Shown here piece by piece: positions 25,516 through 34,216 of a stretch of DNA of 64,000 nucleotides. Numbering within the stretch: position 1 is the first letter of the stretch; each line of letters begins with the position of its first letter. This stretch comes from Falsiroseomonas bella (GTDB taxonomy: Bacteria; Pseudomonadota; Alphaproteobacteria; Acetobacterales; Acetobacteraceae), in NCBI RefSeq assembly GCF_003173615.1, contig NZ_QGNA01000007.1, forward strand, positions 62,001 to 126,000. The letters run 5' to 3'. Made by a program: the position numbers and the translations under genes. Below the pieces are notes generated by a model, which ran no database searches, was not told the origin of the DNA, and saw only the letters and a list, made by a program, of their open reading frames with translations.

Positions 25516-27048
25516 TCAAGCGGCGCCTTCGACATTGCGCGGTCGTGTCCCGCTGATGCTTCGGATGGCGCGCCGAAGCAGCGTCACGCCCTCGCGCATG
25601 CGTTCCGGCGCCGTACCCGCGAAGCCGAGCACCAGGCCGCGCTTCGGCGGGCCGAGGAAAGAGCCGGAGAGCGGCGGCGTCTGCAGGCCAATGCGCCGTG
25701 CGACGTCGTAGACGGCGACGTCGTCCAGCGCCGGGTCGCGAAAGAGTGCCGTGAGGTGCAGCCCCGCCTGCGGCCCGTCGGCCTCCCAGGCGACGAGGTC
25801 GGCCGCGCCCTCGGCCAAGGCCTCGAGCAGCGCGGCGCGTCGCGCGGCGTAGAGCACGCGCATGCGCCGCAGATGCTGCGCCAGGTGCCCCTCGGCGATG
25901 AAGGCGGCGAGGATGGCCTGCTCGGGCCCGGCCGACTGCCGGTCGGTCAGCGCGCGTGCGGTGGCGAAGGCCTCCGCCAGCGCGCGCGGCACTACCACGA
26001 AGCCGAGGCGCAACCCCGGCGCCAGCACCTTGGCGAAGGTTCCGATGTAGATCACGCGCGCCGCGCCGTGCCGCGGCAGCGCGCGCAGCGGCTGCAGCGG
26101 GCGGCCCGCGTAGCGGAAGTCGCCGTCGTAATCGTCTTCTAGGATCCAGGCGCCGGTGCGCTCCGCCCAATCCAGCAGCGCAAGGCGCCGCCGCAGGCTC
26201 ATCGTCACGCCGAGCGGATACTGGTGCGAGGGCGTGACCAGCGCGAGCCGGGCATGCGGAGCCAGCGCCTCGCCGGCGCCGACATCCAGCCCCTCCTGAT
26301 CCACCGGCACGGGCACCAGGCGCGCGCCGTTCGCGGCCAGCGCGCTGCGCCCGCTGACATAGGCGGGGTCCTCGACCCAGGCCGCGTCGCCGGGGTCGAG
26401 CAGCAGCCGCGCCGCGAGCGCGATCCCCTGCTGCGAGCCCGAGGTGATCAGCACCTCCTCGGCCGTGCAGGCCAGGCCGCGCGCGGCGCCCAGATGGGCG
26501 GCGACCGCCTCGCGCAGCGGCAGGTGGCCCGCCGGTTCCATGTAGCCCAGCAACTCCGAAGTCGGCCGGTCGCGCCAGAGTTGCGCCGACAGGCGGCCCC
26601 ATATCTCGGCCGGGAAGGCGTCGAAGGCCGGCAGGCCGGGCGAGAGCAGGCCCGGGCCGCGGCGCGCCGGGGTGATCGGCAGCGTCGCGATGGCGCGGCC
26701 ACGGGGGGAGAGGCTGCCGCTCGGCGCATCCGGCGCGACCGGCACGGCGGGGCGGCCGACCTGCAGCAGCGCCTCGGGCAGCAGGGCGGGGACGTACATG
26801 CCGGCGCCGGCGCGGCCCTCCGCGTAGCCCTCGGCGACCAGGCGCTCATAGGCGAGCACGGCGGTCTGGCGCGAAACGCCGGCCTCGGCGGCCAGGGCGC
26901 GGGTGGAGGGCAGCTGCGCGCCCGGCTTCAGCCGTCCCTCCAGCACGGCGCCGCGGAAATGCGCTGCGAGCTGCTCCTGCAGCGGCACACCGCTGGCGTG
27001 GTCGGGCGCGAAGCTGCCCCAGACCGGCGGCGCCTGGCGTCTCGGCAT
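25516..27048 (-). CDS. MocR-type GntR regulator with aminotransferase domain, 510 aa
   Basis: PLP-dependent transcription regulator. An N-terminal GntR winged helix (about 20-85: LQEQLAAHFRGAVLEGRLKPGAQLPSTRALAAEAGVSRQTAVLAYERL) is joined to a fold-type I aminotransferase-like domain. The PLP lysine region is GTFAKVLAPGLRLGF, with upstream LLITSGSQQGIALAARLLLDPGD and ILEDDYDGDFRY. Length is normal for the family. It is divergent from the PaiB-like gene with a 98-bp gap, so it probably regulates that gene. The 3' end is close to the group II intron but intact. Confidence 0.92.
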   Translation of the reverse strand: MPRRQAPPVWGSFAPDHASGVPLQEQLAAHFRGAVLEGRLKPGAQLPSTRALAAEAGVSRQTAVLAYERLVAEGYAEGRAGAGMYVPALLPEALLQVGRPAVPVAPDAPSGSLSPRGRAIATLPITPARRGPGLLSPGLPAFDAFPAEIWGRLSAQLWRDRPTSELLGYMEPAGHLPLREAVAAHLGAARGLACTAEEVLITSGSQQGIALAARLLLDPGDAAWVEDPAYVSGRSALAANGARLVPVPVDQEGLDVGAGEALAPHARLALVTPSHQYPLGVTMSLRRRLALLDWAERTGAWILEDDYDGDFRYAGRPLQPLRALPRHGAARVIYIGTFAKVLAPGLRLGFVVVPRALAEAFATARALTDRQSAGPEQAILAAFIAEGHLAQHLRRMRVLYAARRAALLEALAEGAADLVAWEADGPQAGLHLTALFRDPALDDVAVYDVARRIGLQTPPLSGSFLGPPKRGLVLGFAGTAPERMREGVTLLRRAIRSISGTRPRNVEGAA

Positions 27049-27146
27049 GGCGAACTGGACCGATCGGTTTCGAGGAACCGGTCATAGGGCATGGCGCCGG
27101 TCCGGCGTAGCGGAATGGCGTCCCAACCCGCCCCGGAGATGCCGCC

Positions 27147-27803
27147 ATGTATGTCCACCCCGCCTTCCGCACCGAGACCGCCGACGCGCTGGCGATGCTC
27201 GGCGCGCGCGGCTTCGGGCTGCTGGTGATCGCCGACGCAGCCGGCCTGCCGCACGCCGTGCACATTCCCTTCCTGGCAAAGCTGCAGGCCGACGGGCTCC
27301 GCATCGAGCTACACGTCGCGCGCGCCAACCCGATCCACGGGCTGCTGACCGAGGCCGGCCGGCCCGCGTTGCTCGCCGTGCAGGGGCCGGACGCCTATCT
27401 GTCGCCCGACTGGTACGACGTGCCGAACCAGGTGCCGACCTGGACCTACACCGCCGTCCATCTTTCCGGCACCGCGCGCACCCTGCCGGCCGAGGCGCTG
27501 CCCGGCCATCTCGAGCGCCTGTCCGACGCCTTCGAAGGCCGCCTCGCGCCCAAGGCGCCGTGGCGGATGGAAAAGGTCGAGCCGCACCGGCTGGAGGCGA
27601 TGATGCGCGCCATCGTCGGCATCGAGATCCTGGTGCCGGCCGAGGGCATCGAGGCGCAGCGCAAGCTGATCCAGCACAAGGGTGAGACCGAGCATCGCGG
27701 CGCCATCGCCGGTCTCTCCGCCCGGCCCGATCCCGCTGCGCACGCCGTCGCGGCGCTGATGGGGGAAAGCCTCGCCACGAAGCAGGCCGCGAAAGGCGCT
27801 TGA
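27147..27803 (+). CDS. PaiB-like FMN-binding protein, 218 aa
   Basis: Member of the PaiB/FMN-binding split-barrel family, often annotated as a negative transcriptional regulator. Marks: MYVHPAFRTE at the N-terminus, LPHAVHIPFL, HVARANPIHGLL, GPDAYLSPDWY, VPTWTYTAVHLSGTARTL and KAPWRMEKVEPHRLEAMMRAIVGIEI. Length is typical. Divergent from MocR. Its stop codon overlaps the -35 hexamer of a CueR-type box that serves the next gene. Confidence 0.88.
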   Translation: MYVHPAFRTETADALAMLGARGFGLLVIADAAGLPHAVHIPFLAKLQADGLRIELHVARANPIHGLLTEAGRPALLAVQGPDAYLSPDWYDVPNQVPTWTYTAVHLSGTARTLPAEALPGHLERLSDAFEGRLAPKAPWRMEKVEPHRLEAMMRAIVGIEILVPAEGIEAQRKLIQHKGETEHRGAIAGLSARPDPAAHAVAALMGESLATKQAAKGA

Positions 27804-27821
27804 CCCTCCCAAGCTGGGAGG
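27800..27821 (+). promoter_or_regulatory. CueR-type promoter box upstream of RND pump
   Basis: TTGACC (27800-27805) followed by the dyad CCTCCCA-AGC-TGGGAGG (27805-27821), the layout of MerR/CueR operators inside an elongated -35/-10 spacer. No clear -10 is seen. It lies 44 bp before the membrane-fusion gene start and overlaps the paiB stop. Related boxes lie at 33418, 46775 and 62746. Confidence 0.75.
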
Positions 27822-27864
27822 CCCGCAGCCTCCGGCACCGACAATGTCCAGAGGACCAACGACC

Positions 27865-29019
27865 ATGCCTCGCCTGCTTCCCCTCGCCCTTGCGGCCGCC
27901 ATGGCGGCCGGCGGAGGTTTCGCCTGGCACCAGTCCGGCCGCCCGGCCCAGGCCGACACGCCGGCCGTCGCGCCGCCGCCCATGCCCGTCCCGGTCGCGC
28001 CGGTGCTGGTCCGCGAACTGGCCGAGATCGCCGAATTCACCGGCTTCCTGCACGCCGCGCGCAGCGTGGATCTGCGCCCGCGCGTCGGCGGCATGATCGA
28101 GGCCGTGGAGGTGCCGGAGGGCGGGCTGGTGCAGCCCGGCCAGGTGCTGTTCCGCCTCGACCAGCGGCCCTATCGCGCCGCGCTCGCCCGCGCGGAGGCG
28201 GCGCTGGCCGAGGCGCGCGAGCGCCATGCCTTCGCCGGCCGCCAGCATGCCCGCACGCGCAGCCTCGCCGGCGAGGGCTATGCGCCGCGCGACCGTCTCG
28301 ACCAGCAGGCCGCCGAGCGCGAGGCGCTGGCCGCGCAGGTGCAGGCCGCCGAGGCTGCGGTCGCCAGCGCACGGCTCGACCTTGACTTCACAGTGATCGC
28401 CGCGCCCATCGCCGGCCGCGTCGGCCGTGCGCTGGTGACCGAGGGGAATCTGGTCGCGGCCGGCGAGACGCTGCTGGCCGGCATTGTCGCGGTGGACCCG
28501 ATCCATCTGCTCTTCGACGTGGATGAGCCCACCTACCTCCGCTTGCTCGCCGCCGCCGCGGAAGCGGGCGACGCGCCGGTCGAGGTGGACATCGGGCTGA
28601 CGGGCGAAGAGGGCTTCCCGCGCCGCGGCCGGCTCGACTTCCTCGACATCCAGGCGGACCGCGCGACCGGCACGGCGCGGCTGCGCGCGGTGCTGCCGAA
28701 CGCCGATGGCCGCCTCGCACCGGGCCTCTTCGCCCGCGTCCGCGTGCCGCTCTCCGCGCCACGGCCGATGGTGCTGGTGGCGGAGGTGGCGATCGGCGCG
28801 GCGCAGGGCGGGCGCTACGTGCTGGTCGCCGCGCCGGAGGGGGTCGCGGCGTTCCGCCCGGTCCGCCTCGGCCCCGCGGCCGGCGAGGGGCTGCGCGTGG
28901 TGCGGGAGGGGCTTTCGCCCGGCGAGAGCGTGGTCGCCCGCGGCATGGTCCGCCCCGGCACGCGCATCGCCCCGCTGCCGGCTTCCGTTGCCGCGAATGC
29001 AGGGGAACCCCGGTCGTGA
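27865..29019 (+). CDS. RND efflux membrane-fusion protein (AcrA-like), 384 aa
   Basis: Periplasmic adaptor linking the RND pump to an outer-membrane channel. The start at 27865 gives a clean signal/anchor (MPRLLPLALAAAMAAGGGFAW) with AGAGGA upstream; an ATG at 27844 is possible. Lipoyl halves are visible as VGGMIEAVEVPEGGLVQPGQVLFRL and VIAAPIAGRVGRALVTEGNLV, with a helical hairpin between (about 100-170) and beta-barrel segments after. The stop overlaps the pump's GTG start. A CueR-type box precedes it. No TolC partner is encoded in this operon. Confidence 0.93.
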   Translation: MPRLLPLALAAAMAAGGGFAWHQSGRPAQADTPAVAPPPMPVPVAPVLVRELAEIAEFTGFLHAARSVDLRPRVGGMIEAVEVPEGGLVQPGQVLFRLDQRPYRAALARAEAALAEARERHAFAGRQHARTRSLAGEGYAPRDRLDQQAAEREALAAQVQAAEAAVASARLDLDFTVIAAPIAGRVGRALVTEGNLVAAGETLLAGIVAVDPIHLLFDVDEPTYLRLLAAAAEAGDAPVEVDIGLTGEEGFPRRGRLDFLDIQADRATGTARLRAVLPNADGRLAPGLFARVRVPLSAPRPMVLVAEVAIGAAQGGRYVLVAAPEGVAAFRPVRLGPAAGEGLRVVREGLSPGESVVARGMVRPGTRIAPLPASVAANAGEPRS

Positions 29020-32000
29020 ACGCGATCCCTCGCTTCTTCGTGGACCGGCCGATCTTCGCGGTCGTGCTCTCGGTCCTGATGCTGGTGGCCGGCGGGCTGG
29101 CGCTGCTGCGCCTGCCGCTGTCGGAATACCCCGCCGTGACGCCCCCCACGGTGCAGGTCGTCGCGCAATTCCCCGGCGCCTCCCCGCGCGAGCTGGCGGA
29201 GACCGTCGCCGCGCCGATCGAGCAGGAGGTGAACGGCGTCGAGGGCATGCTCTACATGACCTCGCAATCGGTGGACGGGCAGGTGACGCTCGCCGTCACC
29301 TTCGCGCATGGCACGGATCCGGACCTCGCGCAGATCCGCGTGCAGAACCGGATCCAGCGCGCCCTGCCGCGGCTGCCGGAGGAGGTGCAGCGCCAGGGCG
29401 TCGTCGCGCGCAAGGTCTCGCCCGACATGCTGATGGTGGTGCACCTCGTCTCGCCGGACGGGCGCTACGACGCGCTGCATCTGGCGAATTTCGCGACGCT
29501 GCAGGTGCGCGACCGGCTGCAGCGCATCCCGGGCGTCGGCGAGGTGAATGTCTGGGGCGCCGGCGACTACGCGATGCGCATCTGGCTCGACCCGGAACGG
29601 ATGGCCGCGCGCGGCCTGACGGCGGCGGAGGTGGTGCGCGCCGTGCGCGCCCAGAACCTGCAGGTCGCCGCCGGCGCCGTCGGCCGCCAGCCCGGCGCGG
29701 GCATGGCGCCGCAGCTCGCGCTTGACCTGCGCGGCCGCCTGGCGGAGCCGGAGGAATTCGCCGCCATCGTGCTCAGGACCGGCGCGGAGGGCCGCATGGT
29801 GCGGCTCGGCGACGTCGCGCGGGTGGAGCTCGGCGCGGAAGGCTATGCGCTGCGCTCGCTGCTCGATGGCGAGCCGGCCGCCGCGCTGCAGATCATCCAG
29901 GCGCCCGATGCGAACGCACTCGACGTCGCGGCCGCCGTACGGCGCGCCATGGCGGAGATGGCCGCGGAATTCCCGCAGGGGATCGAGCAGCGCATCGCCT
30001 ATGACCCGACCATCTTCGTCCGCGCGTCGATCTCGGCCGTGCTGGTCACGCTGCTGGAGGCGGTGGCCCTGGTCGTGCTGGTGGTGGTGCTGTTCCTGCA
30101 GGATTGGCGGTCCTCGCTGATCCCGCTGGTGGCGGTGCCCGTCTCGCTGGTCGGCACGCTCGCGGTGATGCTGGCGCTCGGCTATTCGCTCAACACGCTC
30201 TCGCTGTTCGGCCTGGTGCTGGCGATCGGCATCGTGGTGGACGACGCGATCGTGGTGGTGGAGAACGTCGAGCGGCACATGGCCGCCGGCCTCGCGCCGA
30301 AGGACGCCGCGCGACGCGCCATGGAGGAGGTGACAGGGCCGATCGTCGCCATCACCTCGGTCCTCGCCGCGGTCTTCATCCCCGCCGCCTTCCTCTCCGG
30401 CCTGCAGGGCGAGTTCTACCGGCAGTTCGCGGTGACCATCGCCGTCTCCACCGTGCTGTCGGCGGTCAACTCCCTCACGCTGAGCCCTGCGCTGGCGGGC
30501 GTGCTGCTGAAGCCGCACGGCGCGCCGCGGCGCGGGCCGCTCGGCTGGTTCTTCGGCCGGTTCAACCGCGGCTTCGAGGCGACCGCCCGAGGCTATGCCG
30601 GCTTCGTGAAGCGTTCGGCGCGCATGGGCGCAGTGGCGCTCACGCTGTATGCGGGCATTCTCGGCCTCGGCTGGCAGGGCTTCCAGCATGTGCCGACCGG
30701 CTTCGTGCCGCAGCAGGACAAGTACTACCTGGTCGGCATCGCGATGCTGCCCGCCGGCACTTCGATCGAGCGGTCGGAGGCGGTGGCCCGGCAGATGTCG
30801 CAGATCATGCTGGACGAGCCCGGCGTGGAGAGCGTCGTCGCCTTCCCCGGCCTTTCGATCGACGGCTTCGTCACGCTGCCCAACGCCGCCGTCGTCTTCA
30901 CCATGCTCGACCCCTTCGAGCAGCGGCGGACGCCGGAGCTCTCCGCCAACGCCATCGCGCAGCGGCTGCAGGGCAAGCTGTTCGGCATCCAGGAGGGCCT
31001 TGCCCTGGTCTTCCCGCCGCCGCCCGTGCCCGGGCTCGGCGCGGTCGGCGGCTTCAAGCTCCAGGTGCAGGACCGCGCCGGGCTGGGGCTGGAGGCGCTG
31101 GCGGAAGCCACGCAGAAGCTGGTCGCCGCGGCGGCGCAGCGGCCGGAACTCGCCGGCGTGATGGCGAGCTTCCACGTCTCCGCGCCGCAGCTGCGGGTCG
31201 AGCTCGACCGTGATCGCGCGCTGGCGCTCGGCGTCGCGCCCGCCGATGTCGCGCAGGCGCTGCAGCTGGCGATGGGATCGCTCTACGTGAACGACTTCCA
31301 GCGGCAAGGCCGCACCTACCGCGTCATCGCCCAGGCCGACGCCGCCTTCCGCCTGCGGGAGGAGGACCTGGCGCGGCTGCGCGTGCGCAGCGCGACCGGG
31401 GCGATGGTGCCGCTCGCCTCGCTGGTGACGGTGCAGGTCTCGACCGGACCGGACCGCGTGGTGCGCCACAACGGCTATCCCTCGGCCGAGGTCGGCGGCG
31501 CGCCTGCGCCGGGCTATGGCTCGGGCCAGGCGCAGGCGGCGATGGAGGCGCTGGCGCGCGAGGTGCTGCCGCCCGGCATGGGCGTCGAATGGACCGAGCT
31601 CGCCCTGCAGGAGAGGCTGGCCGGCAACGCGGCGATCTACGTCTTCCCCGTCGCGGTGCTGCTCGCCTTCCTGATCCTGGCGGCGCAGTACGGCAGCTGG
31701 TCGCTGCCGCTCGCGGTGCTGCCCGTCGCGCCGCTCGCGGTGGTCAGCGCGCTGGCCGGCGTGCTGGCGAACGGGGGCGACAGCAACGTCTTCACGCAGA
31801 TCGCCTGGCTGGTACTGGTCGGGCTAGCGGCGAAGAACGCGATCCTCGTCGTCGAGTTCGCCCGCGAGCGGGAGATGGCGGGCGCCGATCCCCTGGACGC
31901 CGTGATCGAGGCGGCGCGGCTCCGGCTGCGGCCGATCCTGATGACCTCCATCGCCTTCATCGCCGGCGCGGTGCCGCTCGCCATCGCGACGGGGGCAGGG

Positions 32001-32147
32001 GCGGAGATGCGCCGCGCCATGGGCATCGCGGTCGCCTCGGGCATGGCCGGCGTCACGCTGCTCGGCCTGGTCTTCACGCCTGTCTTCTACCTGCTGCTGC
32101 GCCGCATGGCGCAGCAGCGGGGCGCGGCGCAGCCGGTGAAGGCGTGA
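29016..32147 (+). CDS. RND multidrug transporter (AcrB/HAE1-like), 1043 aa
   Basis: Proton-driven inner-membrane pump of the HAE-1 class. Twelve-TM layout with two large periplasmic loops. The proton-relay helix reads GIVVDDAIVVVENVERHM, with adjacent aspartates as in AcrB. Others: FFVDRPIFAVVLSVLM start, FVPQQDKYYLVGIAMLPAGTS and VLVGLAAKNAILVVEFARE. GTG start overlapping the adaptor stop (GTGA). Normal length. The substrate is likely organic compounds rather than metal, yet the CueR-type box upstream of the operon suggests copper-linked expression. Confidence 0.95.
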   Translation: MNAIPRFFVDRPIFAVVLSVLMLVAGGLALLRLPLSEYPAVTPPTVQVVAQFPGASPRELAETVAAPIEQEVNGVEGMLYMTSQSVDGQVTLAVTFAHGTDPDLAQIRVQNRIQRALPRLPEEVQRQGVVARKVSPDMLMVVHLVSPDGRYDALHLANFATLQVRDRLQRIPGVGEVNVWGAGDYAMRIWLDPERMAARGLTAAEVVRAVRAQNLQVAAGAVGRQPGAGMAPQLALDLRGRLAEPEEFAAIVLRTGAEGRMVRLGDVARVELGAEGYALRSLLDGEPAAALQIIQAPDANALDVAAAVRRAMAEMAAEFPQGIEQRIAYDPTIFVRASISAVLVTLLEAVALVVLVVVLFLQDWRSSLIPLVAVPVSLVGTLAVMLALGYSLNTLSLFGLVLAIGIVVDDAIVVVENVERHMAAGLAPKDAARRAMEEVTGPIVAITSVLAAVFIPAAFLSGLQGEFYRQFAVTIAVSTVLSAVNSLTLSPALAGVLLKPHGAPRRGPLGWFFGRFNRGFEATARGYAGFVKRSARMGAVALTLYAGILGLGWQGFQHVPTGFVPQQDKYYLVGIAMLPAGTSIERSEAVARQMSQIMLDEPGVESVVAFPGLSIDGFVTLPNAAVVFTMLDPFEQRRTPELSANAIAQRLQGKLFGIQEGLALVFPPPPVPGLGAVGGFKLQVQDRAGLGLEALAEATQKLVAAAAQRPELAGVMASFHVSAPQLRVELDRDRALALGVAPADVAQALQLAMGSLYVNDFQRQGRTYRVIAQADAAFRLREEDLARLRVRSATGAMVPLASLVTVQVSTGPDRVVRHNGYPSAEVGGAPAPGYGSGQAQAAMEALAREVLPPGMGVEWTELALQERLAGNAAIYVFPVAVLLAFLILAAQYGSWSLPLAVLPVAPLAVVSALAGVLANGGDSNVFTQIAWLVLVGLAAKNAILVVEFAREREMAGADPLDAVIEAARLRLRPILMTSIAFIAGAVPLAIATGAGAEMRRAMGIAVASGMAGVTLLGLVFTPVFYLLLRRMAQQRGAAQPVKA

Positions 32148-32149
32148 CG

Positions 32150-33034
32150 ATGCAACGCGGCGCGCGCGGCGCGGACCTGCTGCTGACCGCCCTTGCGCCG
32201 GCGGTCTGGGGCAGCACCTACATCGTCACGACCGAGATGCTGGCCGGCTGGCATCCGCTGGTCGTTGCGCTGCTGCGCGCGCTGCCGGCCGGGCTGCTGC
32301 TGACCCTGCTGGTGCGGCAGCTGCCGCAGGGGATCTGGTGGGGCCGCAGCGCGCTGCTCGGCGCGCTGAACTTCTCGGTGTTCTGGGCGCTGCTCTTCGT
32401 CTCGGCCTACCGGCTGCCCGGCGGCGTCGCGGCGACGGTCGGCGCCATCCAGCCGCTCATCGTGGTGCTGCTCTCGCGCGCCGTGCTGGGCACGCCGATC
32501 CGCGCGCTGGCCGTGCTGGCCGCACTCGGAGGCATCGCGGGCGTTGCCATGCTGGTGCTCGCGCCAGGCGCCGCGCTCGATCCGCTCGGCGTCGCCGCGG
32601 GGCTCGGCGGCGCCGTCTCCATGGCCTTCGGCACCGTGCTGACGCGCAGCTGGCAGCCGCCGGTGCCGGCGCTGACCTTCACCGCCTGGCAACTGGCGGC
32701 GGGCGGCCTGCTGCTGCTGCCCGTGGTGCTCTGGCTGCAGCCGCCCCTGCCGGCGCCGAGCGCGCTCAATCTGCTTGGCCTCGCCTGGCTCGGCCTCGTG
32801 GGCGCGGCGCTGACCTACATCCTGTGGTTCCGCGGCATCGCACGGCTCGGCCCGACCGCGGCCGCGCCGCTAGCCCTGCTGAGCCCGGTCGCCGCGGTGC
32901 TGCTTGGCTGGTGGGGGCTCGGCGAGACGCTGACCCCGGTTCAGCTTGCCGGCATGCTCGTCGTCATCGGCAGCATCGTGGCGAGCCAGCTCGCGCAGGG
33001 CGGGCGGAGCGCATCACGCCGTTCCGCCGGCTGA
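32150..33034 (+). CDS. DMT-family (EamA) exporter, 294 aa
   Basis: Ten-TM drug/metabolite transporter with two EamA repeats (about 10-138 and 145-285). Marks: LAPAVWGSTYIVTTEML, AAPLALLSPVAAVLLGWWGLGETLTPVQLAGMLVVIGSIV. It starts 2 bp after the RND stop, so it is part of the same transcript. The 3' end overlaps the LysR remnant on the other strand by 21 bp. Substrate unknown. Confidence 0.9.
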   Translation: MQRGARGADLLLTALAPAVWGSTYIVTTEMLAGWHPLVVALLRALPAGLLLTLLVRQLPQGIWWGRSALLGALNFSVFWALLFVSAYRLPGGVAATVGAIQPLIVVLLSRAVLGTPIRALAVLAALGGIAGVAMLVLAPGAALDPLGVAAGLGGAVSMAFGTVLTRSWQPPVPALTFTAWQLAAGGLLLLPVVLWLQPPLPAPSALNLLGLAWLGLVGAALTYILWFRGIARLGPTAAAPLALLSPVAAVLLGWWGLGETLTPVQLAGMLVVIGSIVASQLAQGGRSASRRSAG

Positions 33035-33335
33035 GCCCGCGCCCTCGATCAGCGCGCGCTGCGCGGCGATGCCCTCGCCGATCACGTCGAGGCAGGCGCG
33101 CACCCGCGCGGTGCGGCGCAGATCCTCATGCGTCACCACCCACAGCTCGCGCGTCAGCGCGGGTACCGGCTCCGCCAGCACGCGCACCAGCCTGGGCTCG
33201 GGATCGCCGTGGTAGCAGGGCAGCACGGCGAGCCCGATGCCCTCCCGCGCCGCTGGCGCGACCGTAGAAACGCGATCGTGCGCTTCGCCCGCGAAGATGC
33301 GGCGGAGCATGCACGCCTTGCCCGGCTGCGGCATC
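33014..33335 (-). pseudogene. 3' remnant of a LysR-type regulator
   Basis: About the last 105 residues of a LysR protein survive: RVSTVAPAAREGIGLAVLPCYHGD, then LWVVTHEDLRRTARVRACLDVIGEGIAAQ. The helix-turn-helix and the first two thirds are missing. Upstream the frame runs into the CueR-type promoter repeat of the copper island, so the junction lies near 33335-33368. The lost 5' part is not found elsewhere in the window. LysR genes usually sit beside DMT exporters like the one here, so this was probably its regulator before the island arrived. Confidence 0.75.
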
Positions 33336-33368
33336 GGGCCAAAGGCGCCTCGGCGCATGCCACAGCGC

Positions 33369-33453
33369 TGAGCGTTATCACGAACGCGTGACCTTCGACG
33401 AGGCAGGTTGCACGCGCTTGACCCTCCCAACTTGGGAGCCGTGACGGTCGCCT
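33369..33453 (+). repeat. duplicated CueR promoter region, copy 1
   Basis: Aligns without gaps to 46726-46810. Both copies contain TGAGCG(T/C)TATCACGAA, a TCACG...CGTGA dyad (33378-33391), a variable 20-bp stretch, GCGCTTGACC, the CTCCCAA-C-TTGGGAG dyad and TGACGGTCGC. Copy 2 begins at the stop codon of the copper-storage gene; copy 1 begins at the scar of the truncated LysR gene. A duplication or recombination event is the simplest explanation. Confidence 0.7.
33418..33438 (+). promoter_or_regulatory. CueR-type promoter box upstream of small periplasmic gene
   Basis: TTGACC (33418-33423) plus CTCCCAA-C-TTGGGAG (33424-33438), identical in core to the copA box at 46775. GACGGT sits 19 bp after the -35, at the same place as in the copA copy. 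It lies 79 bp before the gene at 33518. Confidence 0.8.
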
Positions 33454-33517
33454 CTGCCAATGCCAGCGCCCCGATCCCGGCGGCGACCGCAGCGGCGGAC
33501 TGCGAAAGGAATCCCTC

Positions 33518-33886
33518 ATGTCCACTCTCTCCCGGGCCGCGCTGCGCGCGGCGGCCCTGCTGCTTGGCGCCACGCTCACCGCGCCCGCTCTTGCCACGGA
33601 CGGCCCGGCCTGGCCGCGCACCATCGGCAGCGGCGAGAATGTCGAGATCGAGTACGGCCCCGGCCCGCGCGGCAATATCGTCGGCGGCGGCGCGGTGCAT
33701 GTCAGCGGCTCCGGCGATAGCATCGAGATCCACCACCTCGATCCGTCCTTCGTCCAGCTCCCGCCCGCCGGCCAGGTGCCGGTGGCTGTTGGCAGCGGCG
33801 AGAACGTCAGCACCGTCTGGGTCCCGGCTGACACCGCGACGACCAGCCTCGGGCTGCTGTTCCAGCACATCGCCTCGCGCGGCTGA
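33518..33886 (+). CDS. unrecognised CueR-linked periplasmic protein, 122 aa
   Basis: The N-terminus is a clear Sec signal peptide (MSTLSRAALRAAALLLGATLTAPALA, cut near 26). The mature part is beta-type and repeats an SGEN motif: IGSGENVEIEYGPG, HVSGSGDSIEIHHLD and VAVGSGENVSTVWVP, with a Gly-rich turn GNIVGGG between. There are few metal-type ligands (two adjacent His in IEIHHLD, no Cys). No family recognised. Its promoter is nearly identical to that of copA, so it should be copper-induced. Possibly a periplasmic copper-handling or envelope protein. Confidence 0.75.
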   Translation: MSTLSRAALRAAALLLGATLTAPALATDGPAWPRTIGSGENVEIEYGPGPRGNIVGGGAVHVSGSGDSIEIHHLDPSFVQLPPAGQVPVAVGSGENVSTVWVPADTATTSLGLLFQHIASRG

Positions 33887-33960
33887 GCCTGAGGCGCGGC
33901 GACCCTGCTGCGGTCGCCGCGCCCCGGCGCCCTCCTCCCCGTTCCCAAGGACAACGTCCG

Positions 33961-34178
33961 ATGGCCCGCCTCGAACTGGTGCGCTTCACGGCCTTCCGCT
34001 GCGTCGACCTGATCGACCCCGCCATCGGCGAGGACAGCTTCGACCGGCTGCCGCGCGTCGCGCGCTGGCGCCCGACTTCGCCGTGCGGCTGGCGGCCTTC
34101 CTCGGCAGCCGGGCCACGCGCCTCACCGCGCTGATCTCTGCCGGCACGGCCTGCGCGCCGGCCCACCTCGGCGCCTGA
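33961..34178 (+). pseudogene. frameshifted small gene
   Basis: An ATG at 33961 with AAGGA upstream opens MARLELVRFTAFRCVDLIDP ... DRLPRVAR, then the frame drifts into Arg/Pro-rich noise and stops at 34134. From about 34065 a different frame continues sensibly as APDFAVRLAAFLGSRATRLTALISAG to a stop at 34178. A one-base slip in the GCGCGC run near 34055-34065 would join them into one protein of about 72 residues. Either a true frameshift or a sequencing error. Function unknown. Confidence 0.5.
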
Positions 34179-34216
34179 CACAACCACCACCACCGCCCAA
34201 CCCCAAGGAGAGACCC

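Noticed and set aside
28815-31469. Long minus-strand open frame opposite the RND genes
   Set aside because: Composition is Arg/His/Asp-rich shadow coding, while the plus strand encodes clear AcrA/AcrB proteins with conserved motifs.
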